NCBI RefSeq assembly: GCF_004331075.1
Contig: NZ_SJNX01000005.1
Location: 62,001 to 126,000 of the forward strand
DNA length: 64,000 nt
Direction of reading: 5' to 3'
From: Acinetobacter brisouioides
Lineage (GTDB): Bacteria; Pseudomonadota; Gammaproteobacteria; Pseudomonadales; Moraxellaceae
Made by a program: the position numbers and the translations under genes
Part shown: in pieces, positions 18,317 to 29,784 of the stretch
How the letters are laid out: each line of letters starts with the position of its first letter
Position numbering within the stretch: position 1 is the stretch's first letter
The notes under the pieces: model-generated
Database searches by the model: none
The model's input: the letters and a program-made list of their open reading frames with translations, nothing else
What the model was told of the DNA's origin: nothing

Positions 18317-19333
18317 ATGAATATCTCGCAAAGCACTGAAATCAAGCAACACCCCCGCATCAGTGTTGCGCCGATGATGGACTGGACAACCAAAGACTAT
18401 CGATATTTTGCTCGCCTGTTTAACCCAAATGTCGTGCTTTATACTGAAATGGTGACCACGGGCGCAATTATTTATGGTGATGCGCCACGTCATTTAAACT
18501 TCAATCAGCAAGAACACCCGATTGTGCTGCAACTGGGCGGCTCAGATCCCAAAGAGCTTGCCACCTGTAGCAAAATGGCACAAGACTGGGGTTACGATGA
18601 AATTAACCTGAATGTTGGCTGCCCAAGCGACCGCGTACAAAACAATAAAATCGGCGCATGTCTCATGGCAGAACCTGAACTGGTGGCTGAATGTATTGCC
18701 ACCATGCAACATGCCGTGCAAATTCCTGTACATGTCAAACACCGCATCGGGATTGATGACATGCAGTCTTATGAGGAAATGCTACATTTTGTCGATACGG
18801 TTGCTCAAATAGGCTGTACGCATTTTGTGGTACATGCCCGTATTGCATTACTCAAAGGCTTATCGCCAAAAGAAAACCGTGAAGTTCCCCCTTTACGCTA
18901 TGAAGATGTTTACCGCTTAAAACAAGACCGTCCACACCTGTTTATTGAAATTAATGGCGGGATAAAAACCGTTGCTGAAACCAAAGCGCATCTGGAACAT
19001 GTTGATGGAGTCATGATCGGGCGCGAAGCCTATCACAATCCATATTTGCTGGCAGAACTGGGCGAGCTGTGGAATCTCGACATGCCTGACCGTTTTGAGA
19101 TCATGCAGCAAATGTTGCCCTATATTCAGCAACGTCTTGCCGAAGGTGCACCATTGTCGATTATTACCCGTCATATTTTAGGTTTATTTCAAAACCTGCC
19201 AGGCGCACGCAAATGGCGTCAGGCGCTCAGCGGTGGCAATGCCAAAACCTTTGCCGATGTTGAACAGGCGATTGATAACATTCAGGCAGCGATGAAACGT
19301 ACAGAAGATTATCTACGAGAAGCACAGCTTTAA
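18317..19333 (+). CDS. dusA: tRNA dihydrouridine(20/20a) synthase DusA
   Basis: A 338-residue FMN-dependent reductase that converts uridine 20/20a in the tRNA D-loop to dihydrouridine. The TIM-barrel start ISVAPMMDWTTKDYRYFARL is typical of DusA, and the catalytic cysteine lies in NLNVGCPSDRVQNNKIGACL near residue 100. HFVVHARIALLKGLSPKENR and GGIKTVAETKAHL are further family motifs, with the phosphate-binding GVMIGREAYHNPY after them. It is monocistronic. dusA is a known integration hotspot in proteobacteria, but its 5' end here shows no inserted element. Confidence 0.97.
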   Translation: MNISQSTEIKQHPRISVAPMMDWTTKDYRYFARLFNPNVVLYTEMVTTGAIIYGDAPRHLNFNQQEHPIVLQLGGSDPKELATCSKMAQDWGYDEINLNVGCPSDRVQNNKIGACLMAEPELVAECIATMQHAVQIPVHVKHRIGIDDMQSYEEMLHFVDTVAQIGCTHFVVHARIALLKGLSPKENREVPPLRYEDVYRLKQDRPHLFIEINGGIKTVAETKAHLEHVDGVMIGREAYHNPYLLAELGELWNLDMPDRFEIMQQMLPYIQQRLAEGAPLSIITRHILGLFQNLPGARKWRQALSGGNAKTFADVEQAIDNIQAAMKRTEDYLREAQL

Positions 19334-19341
19334 ATATTTTT

Positions 19342-19374
19342 CTCAGCAGTATCGAGTATGTTGATACTGCTGAG
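19342..19374. terminator. Stem-loop downstream of dusA
   Basis: CTCAGCAGTATC and GATACTGCTGAG form a perfect 12-bp stem with a 9-base loop, eight bases after the dusA stop. Only a weak T-rich tail follows, so terminator function is likely but not certain. Confidence 0.7.
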
Positions 19375-19487
19375 CATTTGTTTCCATTTTTATAAGTATG
19401 GTGTTCTTTACATTTAAAAAGACGCGTTTCAATGTGATCAAAAGATATGCATACAGCTCTACAGTGAAGGTATGCACAAATCAGACA

Positions 19488-20258
19488 TCAAACTGATTTT
19501 TTACGAAGTGCTTCAAGCTTTTTCAGCACTTCAGCCACCGCGATCATGGCAAAACTTGATGTCACCACCACCGCCGAGCCATAGCCACCACAGCGCAAGC
19601 CCGCACTTGGGCAAACATCAGCGCTGGAAAATGGATTATCAATCGAGTAAACACAGGTAATCCCAAACTTGTCTTTGGGCTTTTTACAAATGCCTTTACT
19701 GCGTAACTGGGCACGCAGTTTTGCCAGCATCGGGTCTTGTTCTGTTTTGGACAAATCCGCCACACGGATTTTCAGTGGATCAAGTTTGCCGCCTGCACCA
19801 CCTGACACAATCAACGGAATCTTGTTAAAACGGCAGTGCAACATCAAGGCAAGTTTGGCTTTGACATCATCAATACAGTCCAGAATCACATCAGGCACAT
19901 CAAGCAAAAGTTCTTTGACATTTTCAGGGCTAAGATAATCATCAATGACGTCGACCTGCATCCGTGGGTTAATCTGACGACAACGCTCTGCCATCACCGC
20001 AACTTTATCATGCCCCAGTGTCGAACTGATGGCAGGTAACTGGCGGTTAATATTGGATGATGCAATCACGTCCATATCGACCAGTGTTAAACGCCCAATA
20101 CCTGTACGCGCCAAGGCTTCTACAGCCCAACTCCCCACACCGCCAATGCCGATCACCATGACATGGCTTTGTTCAAAATGGTTGAAATTCGGCTCACCAT
20201 AAATTTTGGCAACACCTGCAAAACGGCGGTCATATTCATCATGAGCAAGATCGGTCAT
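19488..20258 (-). CDS. tcdA: tRNA threonylcarbamoyladenosine dehydratase (TcdA/CsdL)
   Basis: A 256-residue E1-like protein. The ATP-binding motif VMVIGIGGVGSWAVEALART lies near residues 29-48, followed by LTLVDMDVIASSNINRQ, as in ThiF/MoeB/TcdA. The family member TcdA dehydrates t6A37 of ANN-decoding tRNAs to the cyclic form ct6A. CVYSIDNPFSSADVC near residue 200 and the C-terminal GSAVVVTSSFAMIAVAEVL agree with the YgdL/TcdA branch rather than ThiF or MoeB, which lie in biosynthetic operons. It is monocistronic. Confidence 0.92.
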   Translation of the reverse strand: MTDLAHDEYDRRFAGVAKIYGEPNFNHFEQSHVMVIGIGGVGSWAVEALARTGIGRLTLVDMDVIASSNINRQLPAISSTLGHDKVAVMAERCRQINPRMQVDVIDDYLSPENVKELLLDVPDVILDCIDDVKAKLALMLHCRFNKIPLIVSGGAGGKLDPLKIRVADLSKTEQDPMLAKLRAQLRSKGICKKPKDKFGITCVYSIDNPFSSADVCPSAGLRCGGYGSAVVVTSSFAMIAVAEVLKKLEALRKKSV

Positions 20259-20327
20259 AGCGCTAACATTTTAGGAATTGAAAGACAGGGCGGCTATTTT
20301 ACTGCTTTTTGCAACTTAGGGGGAATG

Positions 20328-20359
20328 AAAAAAGCGCCCAGAATGACTCGACGCTTTTT
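20328..20359. terminator. Hairpin between tcdA and acnA
   Basis: AAAAAAGCGC and GCGT/CGCTTTTTC pair across a 14-base loop. It lies about 100 bases past the acnA stop on the minus strand. A second small hairpin, TTTCTCC-TTATA-GGAGAAA, is at about 20399-20417. Either could end acnA transcription. Confidence 0.5.
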
Positions 20360-20457
20360 CTCTAGAACATCAATAGACTGCTTTCACCAATCCCTTGTGT
20401 TTCTCCTTATAGGAGAAAAATAAAGAGGTTATAAATCATGCTGAAGGAAGTCCAATA

Positions 20458-23223
<2,766 letters not shown>

Positions 23224-23312
23224 ACGGGAATCCTCCGATTCGGCATTTTATTTTTAGGCGTCCTTTCTTCTTTACTGTATGCCGATTTAACTTGAGAAGT
23301 GTTCTGTTTTGG

Positions 23313-24146
23313 TTAGAGCATGTTGGTCTTTGCAAGTGGCAAAACATCTAAGGTATTTTGCCAAATTTTTTCAGCTAAAGGCTCAATAGGCAGATTCAGG
23401 CTCTGTGCCAGACCTTCGAGTACAAAAGGCAAATTCACAGGCGTATTGCGCGTGCGCTGCTCAGTTAAAGTCTGACAACATAAGGGGGTCATATCAGGAC
23501 AGTCAGTTTCTAAAACTAGATGTTCCACTCCCACAGCCTGTACCACCTGATGCAATTTCTTGGCATTCGGGTTGGTAATCTGTCCTGTAACACCCAGTTT
23601 AAAACCCATCTGAATAAAAGCTTTGGCTTCTTCAATGCCACCGCTAAAAGCATGGGCAATCCCACCTTGCTGAAAACGCTGTTTTTTTAACAGGGCCAAA
23701 ACATCTGCATGACTTTTGCGAATATGTAACAAGACAGGTAAACCAAACTGCTGTGCCAGTTCTAGTTGCGCAGCAAAATACTGTTTTTGTTTTTGTAATA
23801 ATTCAGGCTGCTTATGCTGTTTTAAAAACGTATCTAAACCTATTTCCCCCACAGCCACACAGGTTTGCTGTCTCAGCATATGCTCTAAATGCTGTAAATG
23901 TTCTGGCTGATGCTGCTCAATATAAAATGGATGTAACCCAGGTGCCAGATAACTTTGCGGCACATTACTCCACTGCTGAAGTTGTTGATATGTTGCCAAT
24001 AAATCATCAAAACGTGACTGTACAAACCCAATCAACACCAAAGCTTTTACCCCAGCCTGTTTCGCAGCACGTGCCAACGGTTCCCGATCTGAATCAAACT
24101 CAGGAACATCAAAATGGGTATGGGTATCAAATAAAGCCAAACTCAT
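23313..24146 (-). CDS. TatD-family metal-dependent hydrolase (YjjV-like)
   Basis: A 277-residue TIM-barrel hydrolase. Metal ligands of the TatD family are present: ALFDTHTHFD at the N-terminus, AVGEIGLD near residue 97, LLHIRKSH near 140, AHAFSGG near 164 and LETDCPDM near 213. TatD proteins are 3'-5' exonucleases or general phosphodiesterase-like enzymes; the cellular substrate here is unknown. The start codon overlaps the stop of the upstream lipoprotein gene by four bases (ATGA), so the two are translationally coupled. Confidence 0.9.
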   Translation of the reverse strand: MSLALFDTHTHFDVPEFDSDREPLARAAKQAGVKALVLIGFVQSRFDDLLATYQQLQQWSNVPQSYLAPGLHPFYIEQHQPEHLQHLEHMLRQQTCVAVGEIGLDTFLKQHKQPELLQKQKQYFAAQLELAQQFGLPVLLHIRKSHADVLALLKKQRFQQGGIAHAFSGGIEEAKAFIQMGFKLGVTGQITNPNAKKLHQVVQAVGVEHLVLETDCPDMTPLCCQTLTEQRTRNTPVNLPFVLEGLAQSLNLPIEPLAEKIWQNTLDVLPLAKTNML

Positions 24147-25075
24147 GTTGAACGCTGGGCTGGGCTGGCAGTTTTAGCCTGCGTGGTATCTGGTTTTGGT
24201 AAATATTCAGGTTTCAAAATACCTTTTAACTGTGAGTATGGAATGGTAAAACTTGGCATCCCAACCACATAAGGCCCAATTTCATACTCAGCATATTGCA
24301 GCACCAAACCTTGCGAACTGAGATAAAAATTATTACTGAGTTTAAATGGCCAAGCATCTTCATAGTCTTTGAGATTGTCTGCCAGTTTTTGTGTCTCCAC
24401 CCATTGTGAAAACTGCTGATGTAACTGTTTTAACAAGGCATTTCTATGATCTGGCAATAAAATATCATTCAAATAAAGCTGCTGTTTGTGTTTTAAATCA
24501 AATGTTAAATATTGCTGGGCGGCAGCCCCATGCGCCCCACCCAGAAAACTATCTGAATTGAGTTGTACGGTGACCAAATTCTCCTGTTTCCGCAAAATTT
24601 TGGGCTGAACATGAAAACTGATTTGCGGATTGGCATTGATCTTTTTCAGTTCCTGATCCAGTGCCAAAAATGCTTTGGCATATTGCTGCACTTGCTGATG
24701 CAAATCGGCAGTTTGAGGTTCTGATGCCACAAGATCTGAAGCTGCTGGGTTGATCGTAGTTAAATCCAGATTATTCCGTAAGGTCGCAATAATCGCCGCA
24801 TCCACCTGTTGATCAATAAAGGCATAATTGGTTTTTAAACGCTGCACTTGAAACTCAGGACAATTTTTACCTTCACAGGCAGGAAGCTGCACAGGAATAT
24901 TGTCTAAATTGGCAGTAAACTCAAAAGGCGCAGGTTTATTTTTAACATGTGTCAGCTGTGGGGATGACACAGGCTGCTCTGCATCATCATTTTTTTTCTG
25001 ACAGGCACTCAAGCATAAACTCGCACTAAGCACCGATATAGAGAATAGGATCGAGAGATTTTTATGCAACATCAA
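24143..25075 (-). CDS. Lipoprotein with RsiV/DUF3298-like domain
   Basis: A 310-residue predicted lipoprotein. The signal peptide (about 25 residues) ends in the lipobox LSAC-QKKNDD. The mature part holds a CEGKNC pair near residue 68-73 and, near residue 175, FLGGAHGAAAQQYLTFDLKH with LNDILLP after it. The GGAHG turn and following strand are typical of DUF3298/DUF4163 (RsiV-like) domains. It is coupled to the TatD gene downstream and follows a paralogous lipoprotein. Either of two successive ATGs could be the start. Function unknown; an envelope role is inferred from the signal. Confidence 0.75.
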   Translation of the reverse strand: MMLHKNLSILFSISVLSASLCLSACQKKNDDAEQPVSSPQLTHVKNKPAPFEFTANLDNIPVQLPACEGKNCPEFQVQRLKTNYAFIDQQVDAAIIATLRNNLDLTTINPAASDLVASEPQTADLHQQVQQYAKAFLALDQELKKINANPQISFHVQPKILRKQENLVTVQLNSDSFLGGAHGAAAQQYLTFDLKHKQQLYLNDILLPDHRNALLKQLHQQFSQWVETQKLADNLKDYEDAWPFKLSNNFYLSSQGLVLQYAEYEIGPYVVGMPSFTIPYSQLKGILKPEYLPKPDTTQAKTASPAQRST

Positions 25076-25140
25076 TGCCGCCTTATTGTCATGCTTTTAA
25101 TTAAAATAACGCCATTTAGTTCACAGTGTTGTATTGTTTT

Positions 25141-25953
25141 TTAAAACATTTTGTGAAAAACATCGGCTTTGAGCATTTGCTGGGTTTGCTGCTTGTTCAG
25201 GAAAATTTCTAACTGCTTGGCATCTTTCACAATTTCATTGGCACGGTAATGTAACCCCACCCCTTCACCATCAAAAAACCAGTCGGCTTGTCCCCAGTGC
25301 AATTTTTTCGGAGCAGCGAGCTGTACATTCTTGCTTTGTTTTTTGAGCCATTGCTGGTAGGCACTTTGAACAACTCCATCAAATGCCACCTGTTGCTTGG
25401 GCTCAATCACATCTAAAATTTTCAGATCTTTTTGCAGCTTACGGTCGGCAACAAAAAAGTACTGCCGTTCTTTGATTTCGACATCTGCCTGCCGACTACT
25501 CACTTGCATCTGAAGCAAAACATACTGGTTGCGCTGGGAAGCTACACGGGTTTGTATATGTAACCGATACGGCTGATTGGCTGAAAATTCATGTTGCCAG
25601 TCATCTGACTTTTTCACATAAGCATTAATGGCTTGTTGCAAGCTTAAGTTTTGTTTTAAGCCAATCTGGGTTTGTACCACCTTGCTCTGATTTGTCATGA
25701 TCCAGTGGTTAAGCCATGTATCTTTGGTGACTAAGCCTTGAATATCAATATCAATACAGTTTTTCTTTTCACAAAATGGCAACGCATATTCAGCACGTTT
25801 AGTCTGAATATCGAGATAAGGCAACACATCGGGATTGCTATTTTGTGTGCTGCTGGCTGCTTGTTCTTGTTGTTTGGCAGGTTCTTTATGACATGCACTC
25901 AGTAACAATACGCTCGACAATATTGCCATGATGAGTGTTTGCTGTTGTTTCAT
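25141..25953 (-). CDS. Lipoprotein paralogous to the next gene
   Basis: About 270 residues. The start MKQQQTLIM at 25953 gives a compact signal peptide ending in the lipobox LLSAC-HKEPAK; a frame beginning at 25974 would add seven residues. The mature part has a CEKKNC pair in the same place as CEGKNC of the neighbour, and a similar order of segments (QTRVASQRNQYVLLQMQVSS; WFFDGEGVGLHYRANEI). This indicates a tandem duplication. It lacks the GGAHG turn of its neighbour. Role unknown. Confidence 0.7.
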   Translation of the reverse strand: MKQQQTLIMAILSSVLLLSACHKEPAKQQEQAASSTQNSNPDVLPYLDIQTKRAEYALPFCEKKNCIDIDIQGLVTKDTWLNHWIMTNQSKVVQTQIGLKQNLSLQQAINAYVKKSDDWQHEFSANQPYRLHIQTRVASQRNQYVLLQMQVSSRQADVEIKERQYFFVADRKLQKDLKILDVIEPKQQVAFDGVVQSAYQQWLKKQSKNVQLAAPKKLHWGQADWFFDGEGVGLHYRANEIVKDAKQLEIFLNKQQTQQMLKADVFHKMF

Positions 25954-26023
25954 GTGTTTAGTCCATTGATCCATTTTGGAAAAAACAGCCTCTCAAAAGA
26001 AGCTGTTTTTAATATTACTCAAC

Positions 26024-27613
26024 TTAGTGTTCGCGAGTATTACGGAACTGAATATCAGGATAGCGTTCTTGCATGATCTGTAAATTTACACGGCTCGGTG
26101 CAAGATAAGTCAAATGCCCACCGCCATCGACAGACAACTGGTCGTGCGCTTTTTTCTTAAATTCATTGAATTTCTTTTCATCATCACAAGAGACCCAACG
26201 CACCGTGTTGATGTTGACTGGCTCATAAATACAGTCCACTTTGTATTCTTCTTTCAAGCGGTAAGCAACCACGTCAAACTGAAGTACACCGACTGCGCCC
26301 ACAATCAGGTCATTGCTGTTTTGTGGCATAAACACTTGTGTTGCGCCTTCTTCAGACAACTCTTTGAGACCTTTTTGCAGTTGTTTCGACTTCAATGGGT
26401 CTCTCAAACGTACGCGGCGGAACATTTCTGGCGCAAAGTGTGGAATCCCCGTGAAATGCAGGTTTTCGCCACTGGTAAAAGTATCCCCAATCTGAATCGT
26501 ACCGTGGTTATGTAAACCAATAATGTCGCCAGGCCATGCTTCTTCTAAATGCTCACGCTCACCTGCCAAAAAGGTTAAAGCATCTGAAATACGCACATCT
26601 TTACCAAGACGTACATGATTCATTTTCAAGCCTTTTTCGTATTTCCCTGAGCAAATACGCATAAAGGCAATACGGTCACGGTGTTTCGGATCCATATTGG
26701 CTTGAATTTTAAAGACAAACCCAGAGAAACCTTCTTCACTTGCTTCAACAGGACGCTCTTGCGTTGGGTGTGCTTTAGGTTCGGGTGCCCATTGAAGAAA
26801 AGCATCCAGAACATGATCCACTGCAAAGTTACCCAAAGCTGTACCAAACAGGACGGGTGTTTGTTTGCCTTGCAAGAACAGCTCACGATCTAACGGTTCA
26901 TTCGCCATTTGCACCAATTCGAGCGATTCCTCAAATGCAGCAAATGCCAATTCTCCTACTTTTTCACGAATATCGGGATAATCATAACCATCACGTACTT
27001 CAATATCAGTAATGGTTGAACCAAAACCTGCTTTATAAACGTAGAGTTTATTTTCTAATAAATTATATACACCTGCGAAATCACGCCCCATCCCCAATGG
27101 CCAAGTAATCGGCACACATTGAATTTTTAGCACGTTTTCAATTTCATCAAGCAACTCTAAAGGTTCACGAATTTCGCGGTCCATTTTGTTGACGAAAGAA
27201 ATAATCGGCGTATCACGCATACGACAGACTTCCATCAATTTGATGGTTCGATCCTCGACCCCTTTTGCACCATCAATCACCATCAATGCAGAGTCAACCG
27301 CTGTCAAAGTACGGTAAGTATCTTCTGAGAAGTCTTCATGCCCCGGAGTGTCAAGCAAATTAATAACATGATTTTTATAAGGAAACTGCATCACGGAGGT
27401 GGTAATGGAAATCCCGCGTTCTTTTTCCATTTCCATCCAGTCAGAAGTTGCTGCACGGTCGGACTTACGGCTTTTCACCATTCCTGCAACCTGAATGGCT
27501 TTCCCCCATAACAGCAATTTTTCTGTCATCGTGGTTTTACCCGCATCGGGGTGGGAAATAATAGCAAAAGTCCTACGAGCCTTTACTTGCTTGACTAATT
27601 CGTCTTTAAACAT
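26024..27613 (-). CDS. prfC: Peptide chain release factor 3
   Basis: A 529-residue class II release factor GTPase that recycles RF1/RF2 from the ribosome. G motifs: [13 protein letters not shown] (P-loop, residues 18-30), DTPGHEDFS and FVNKMDRE. The start is the ATG at 27613 ([16 protein letters not shown]); an in-frame extension to 27649 has no family support. The first about 20 codons and the upstream region come from the integrated element, because the host's own version of this end lies at 50285-50359. The reading frame is fully restored by the insertion, so RF3 should be made, perhaps under a different promoter. Confidence 0.97.
   Translation of the reverse strand: MFKDELVKQVKARRTFAIISHPDAGKTTMTEKLLLWGKAIQVAGMVKSRKSDRAATSDWMEMEKERGISITTSVMQFPYKNHVINLLDTPGHEDFSEDTYRTLTAVDSALMVIDGAKGVEDRTIKLMEVCRMRDTPIISFVNKMDREIREPLELLDEIENVLKIQCVPITWPLGMGRDFAGVYNLLENKLYVYKAGFGSTITDIEVRDGYDYPDIREKVGELAFAAFEESLELVQMANEPLDRELFLQGKQTPVLFGTALGNFAVDHVLDAFLQWAPEPKAHPTQERPVEASEEGFSGFVFKIQANMDPKHRDRIAFMRICSGKYEKGLKMNHVRLGKDVRISDALTFLAGEREHLEEAWPGDIIGLHNHGTIQIGDTFTSGENLHFTGIPHFAPEMFRRVRLRDPLKSKQLQKGLKELSEEGATQVFMPQNSNDLIVGAVGVLQFDVVAYRLKEEYKVDCIYEPVNINTVRWVSCDDEKKFNEFKKKAHDQLSVDGGGHLTYLAPSRVNLQIMQERYPDIQFRNTREH
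27549..27568. other. attL core within prfC codons 16-22
   Basis: GGGTGGGAAATAATAGCAAA here matches 50295-50314 at 19 of 20 bases. The site encodes the FAIISHP part just before the P-loop of RF3. This is the same part of prfC used by the SXT/R391 family of integrative elements (known from that literature). Confidence 0.85.
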
Positions 27614-27881
27614 AAGGTAAATCTTCAATATGTACACAGTTTTGTACACACTTATAAATGTGTATCAAGCCAGTGAAGTGATAACTTAAAATTGGCGCAA
27701 TTGTAGCAGATTTCTAGATGTTGTATTCGAGCATTACTTATTCAAGAAGAGTTAGTCATTCAGAGTCAATATCAAATTAGTTTTAAAATATTTTCGCAAC
27801 CAAAACTAGTAAAATAAGAAATGAAAAGTAAATTGAAAATTTGTTAAGATTCGTGAAAGTTAATACATTTAAATCTTTCAA

Positions 27882-28655
27882 ATGAGCATTCTGATGTCAG
27901 TAATAAAAAAAATACTCCCTTTAACTTTTTTATTCGGAGGTAGCATTTCTTATACTCATGCTGATTTGGTTGAATTAAATTCAACAACTACAGATAGGAT
28001 TGAGATGCTTACAAGCACATTAGCAAATGGGACATATGCAGATTCAGACGATTCTTCAAAAACCACTCAATTTAATACTGAAATTAGTGAATCTCCTCAG
28101 GTAGTTTTACAAGAAGACTATAAGCATCTAAATATTAAACCTTTATATAAAAATTCTGTAGTCAAGTACTTTCCAAAAAGTCGAGAGTATTATGAAATAA
28201 AAAAATTCCCAAATAACATACACATGTACAAAAGTACAGATGAAAATTTTGCTTTATTCTTAGATCTTGATATGGACGATCCATATAAAAGCGCCTGGTC
28301 AGTCAATTGTCAGATAGATCAAATTACTGATGAAAAAATATGCGCTGTACTGAAATACGAATTTATGTTGATGCGCTCTTCAAAAACAGGATGGTCTTTG
28401 ACAGTCAGTAAAGAAATTGAACGACTCAATACGTATCGCTATCATTATTTAAGAGTAGATAAAAATACACCATTCAAGACAAAATTGATCTTTAATGGCA
28501 CATCCGTTAATCCAATTATTAATCAAATGAAAAATGGTCAGACTCTCTATACTCGTTTTTATGAATGGAGCGACTTTTACGAGGAAACCATTTCTTTATA
28601 TGGATTTTCAGCTGCTTATGAAACAATGAATTTAATATACTCTCAACTAAAATAA
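27882..28655 (+). CDS. Putative secreted protein, unknown function
   Basis: 257 residues. A signal peptide is likely: positively charged start (VIKK), hydrophobic core (ILPLTFLFGGSIS) and a cleavage site after YTHA. ATG codons at 27882 and 27894 are both possible. The mature part is acidic and tyrosine-rich with two cysteines (VNCQIDQITDEKICAV). I recognise no domain. It is the first cargo gene at the left end of the island, in very AT-rich DNA, and is followed by its own hairpin. A periplasmic or outer-membrane location is inferred from the signal only. Confidence 0.6.
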   Translation: MSILMSVIKKILPLTFLFGGSISYTHADLVELNSTTTDRIEMLTSTLANGTYADSDDSSKTTQFNTEISESPQVVLQEDYKHLNIKPLYKNSVVKYFPKSREYYEIKKFPNNIHMYKSTDENFALFLDLDMDDPYKSAWSVNCQIDQITDEKICAVLKYEFMLMRSSKTGWSLTVSKEIERLNTYRYHYLRVDKNTPFKTKLIFNGTSVNPIINQMKNGQTLYTRFYEWSDFYEETISLYGFSAAYETMNLIYSQLK

Positions 28656-28708
28656 AAAACATGAGTTGATATTCTTCAAAATATTAAGCCTATAGGACTT
28701 TTAGTACA

Positions 28709-28735
28709 GGGAAATCCACCTTTTTTTGTGGATTC
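28709..28735 (+). terminator. Hairpin after the secreted-protein gene
   Basis: GGAAATCCAC and GTGGATTCC pair around a T-rich loop, about 55 bases after the stop. The stem is clear, but the T run is in the loop rather than behind it. Confidence 0.5.
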
Positions 28736-28783
28736 CTGCCATCATATGTCATTAGAATTTTTTTAATCTAATAGCATACCTGC

Positions 28784-28806
28784 TATAATTAGACGAGTTA
28801 GTGAGG
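28784..28806 (+). promoter_or_regulatory. Extended -10 promoter and ribosome-binding site of the 52-codon ORF
   Basis: TGCTATAAT (28781-28789) is a perfect extended -10. GAGG at 28803-28806 is eight bases before ATG. An inverted repeat ATTAGA…TCTAAT (about 28751-28772) lies in the -35 area and could be an operator. Confidence 0.6.
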
Positions 28807-28814
28807 ATATTTCT

Positions 28815-28973
28815 ATGAATACTAGAAAAACCACCAAAAAAATTAGTAAAACACGTATTTACCGTGCAGTAGCCAGTTCTAGTGCTATTGAAACAGGTCA
28901 TTCAATTCAATCAATTGAAGCTCGCCTAAAAAATAATATTAGCAAATATAGTCACTTAACTCTAGCTCAATAA
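28815..28973 (+). CDS. Small protein, possible VbhA-like antitoxin of the adjacent Fic protein
   Basis: 52 residues starting MNTRKTTKKISKTRIYRAVA, with a good ribosome-binding site and an extended -10 promoter. The segment AVASSSAIETGHSIQSIEAR resembles the helix of small Fic antitoxins (VbhA, YhfG), whose inhibitory motif is S/T-x3-E-G/N. Here SSAIE-T-G gives S-x3-E, with the G one place later. The stop overlaps the convergent fic stop by seven bases. VbhA-type antitoxins normally precede their toxin in the same operon, so a convergent partner would be unusual. The ORF itself is well supported; the antitoxin role is inference. Confidence 0.55.
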   Translation: MNTRKTTKKISKTRIYRAVASSSAIETGHSIQSIEARLKNNISKYSHLTLAQ

Positions 28974-29584
28974 TTACTGATTAAAATATCTCTGACTAAC
29001 CTCTCTATGTGTTGGTAGTCTCCTGCGACACCTGCTTGTATTGAGCCAAAATAAAAATTCTTATGTTTATCCCAAAGTGAGTAATCCAAGGGCTCATATC
29101 CTGCTTGTGTCGCCATGACATCCATGACCAAACGGGAAATACGACCATTCCCTTCCCGGAAGGGATGAATCAAAATAAACTCCACATGGCTTTTTGCTAA
29201 AAAACTAATTAAAGTTTCAGTATCCATAGCATTTAATTGGCCATACGAATCCAAAAACTCACTTTCAAAGGGCTTGATTTGTTTCGATAAAAATTGGGCC
29301 GCGGCAAAGCGAAAATCACCTTTAGACATATCGACTGTTCTTAGATTACCAGCCCAAGAATATATGGGTTTTAGCCACTTTCGGTGCCAGTCCATAATGT
29401 CCTGAAAAGACAACTGTTCTATAGAAAATTCATTGGCAAAAATGTAGTTATACAATTGAAGTAATAAATGCTCTTCAGCTTCCTGCATTTCTGTTTCAGA
29501 AGTGATACCGAGTTTGTTCTTCAGCACTCGCCCATTTGAACCTAGTTCATAATCACCTTCAGTTGTACAAATTGAATATTTCAA
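28967..29584 (-). CDS. Fic-domain protein (probable AMP-transferase)
   Basis: 205 residues forming little more than a Fic fold. The active-site motif is complete: HPFREGNGRISR near residues 139-150, matching HPFx(D/E)GNGRxxR. The flap region before it is KPIYSWAGNLRTVDMSKGDF. Fic enzymes usually transfer AMP from ATP to a target protein. No inhibitory S/T-x3-E-G/N helix is visible inside the protein, so if active it should need a separate antitoxin, for which the convergent 52-residue ORF is a candidate. It lies in the island's defence-type cargo next to a second fic gene. Confidence 0.9.
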   Translation of the reverse strand: MKYSICTTEGDYELGSNGRVLKNKLGITSETEMQEAEEHLLLQLYNYIFANEFSIEQLSFQDIMDWHRKWLKPIYSWAGNLRTVDMSKGDFRFAAAQFLSKQIKPFESEFLDSYGQLNAMDTETLISFLAKSHVEFILIHPFREGNGRISRLVMDVMATQAGYEPLDYSLWDKHKNFYFGSIQAGVAGDYQHIERLVRDILISNY

Positions 29585-29784
29585 ATGTGCTTTTCCTTCT
29601 TAAACAACTTTTTTAGTTAGCATACGTCAGGATAATAGTGAATACCCATATTAGAATCATGATTAGATTTAAATTATAGGGCATCTCTTCATCTTGAAGA
29701 AAAAACTTTATGGATAGTTGCATGTCATTCAAGAAGTTTATTTTCCCATCTAAGCTTAATCTACTTAAACGTCACTTGAGATTT

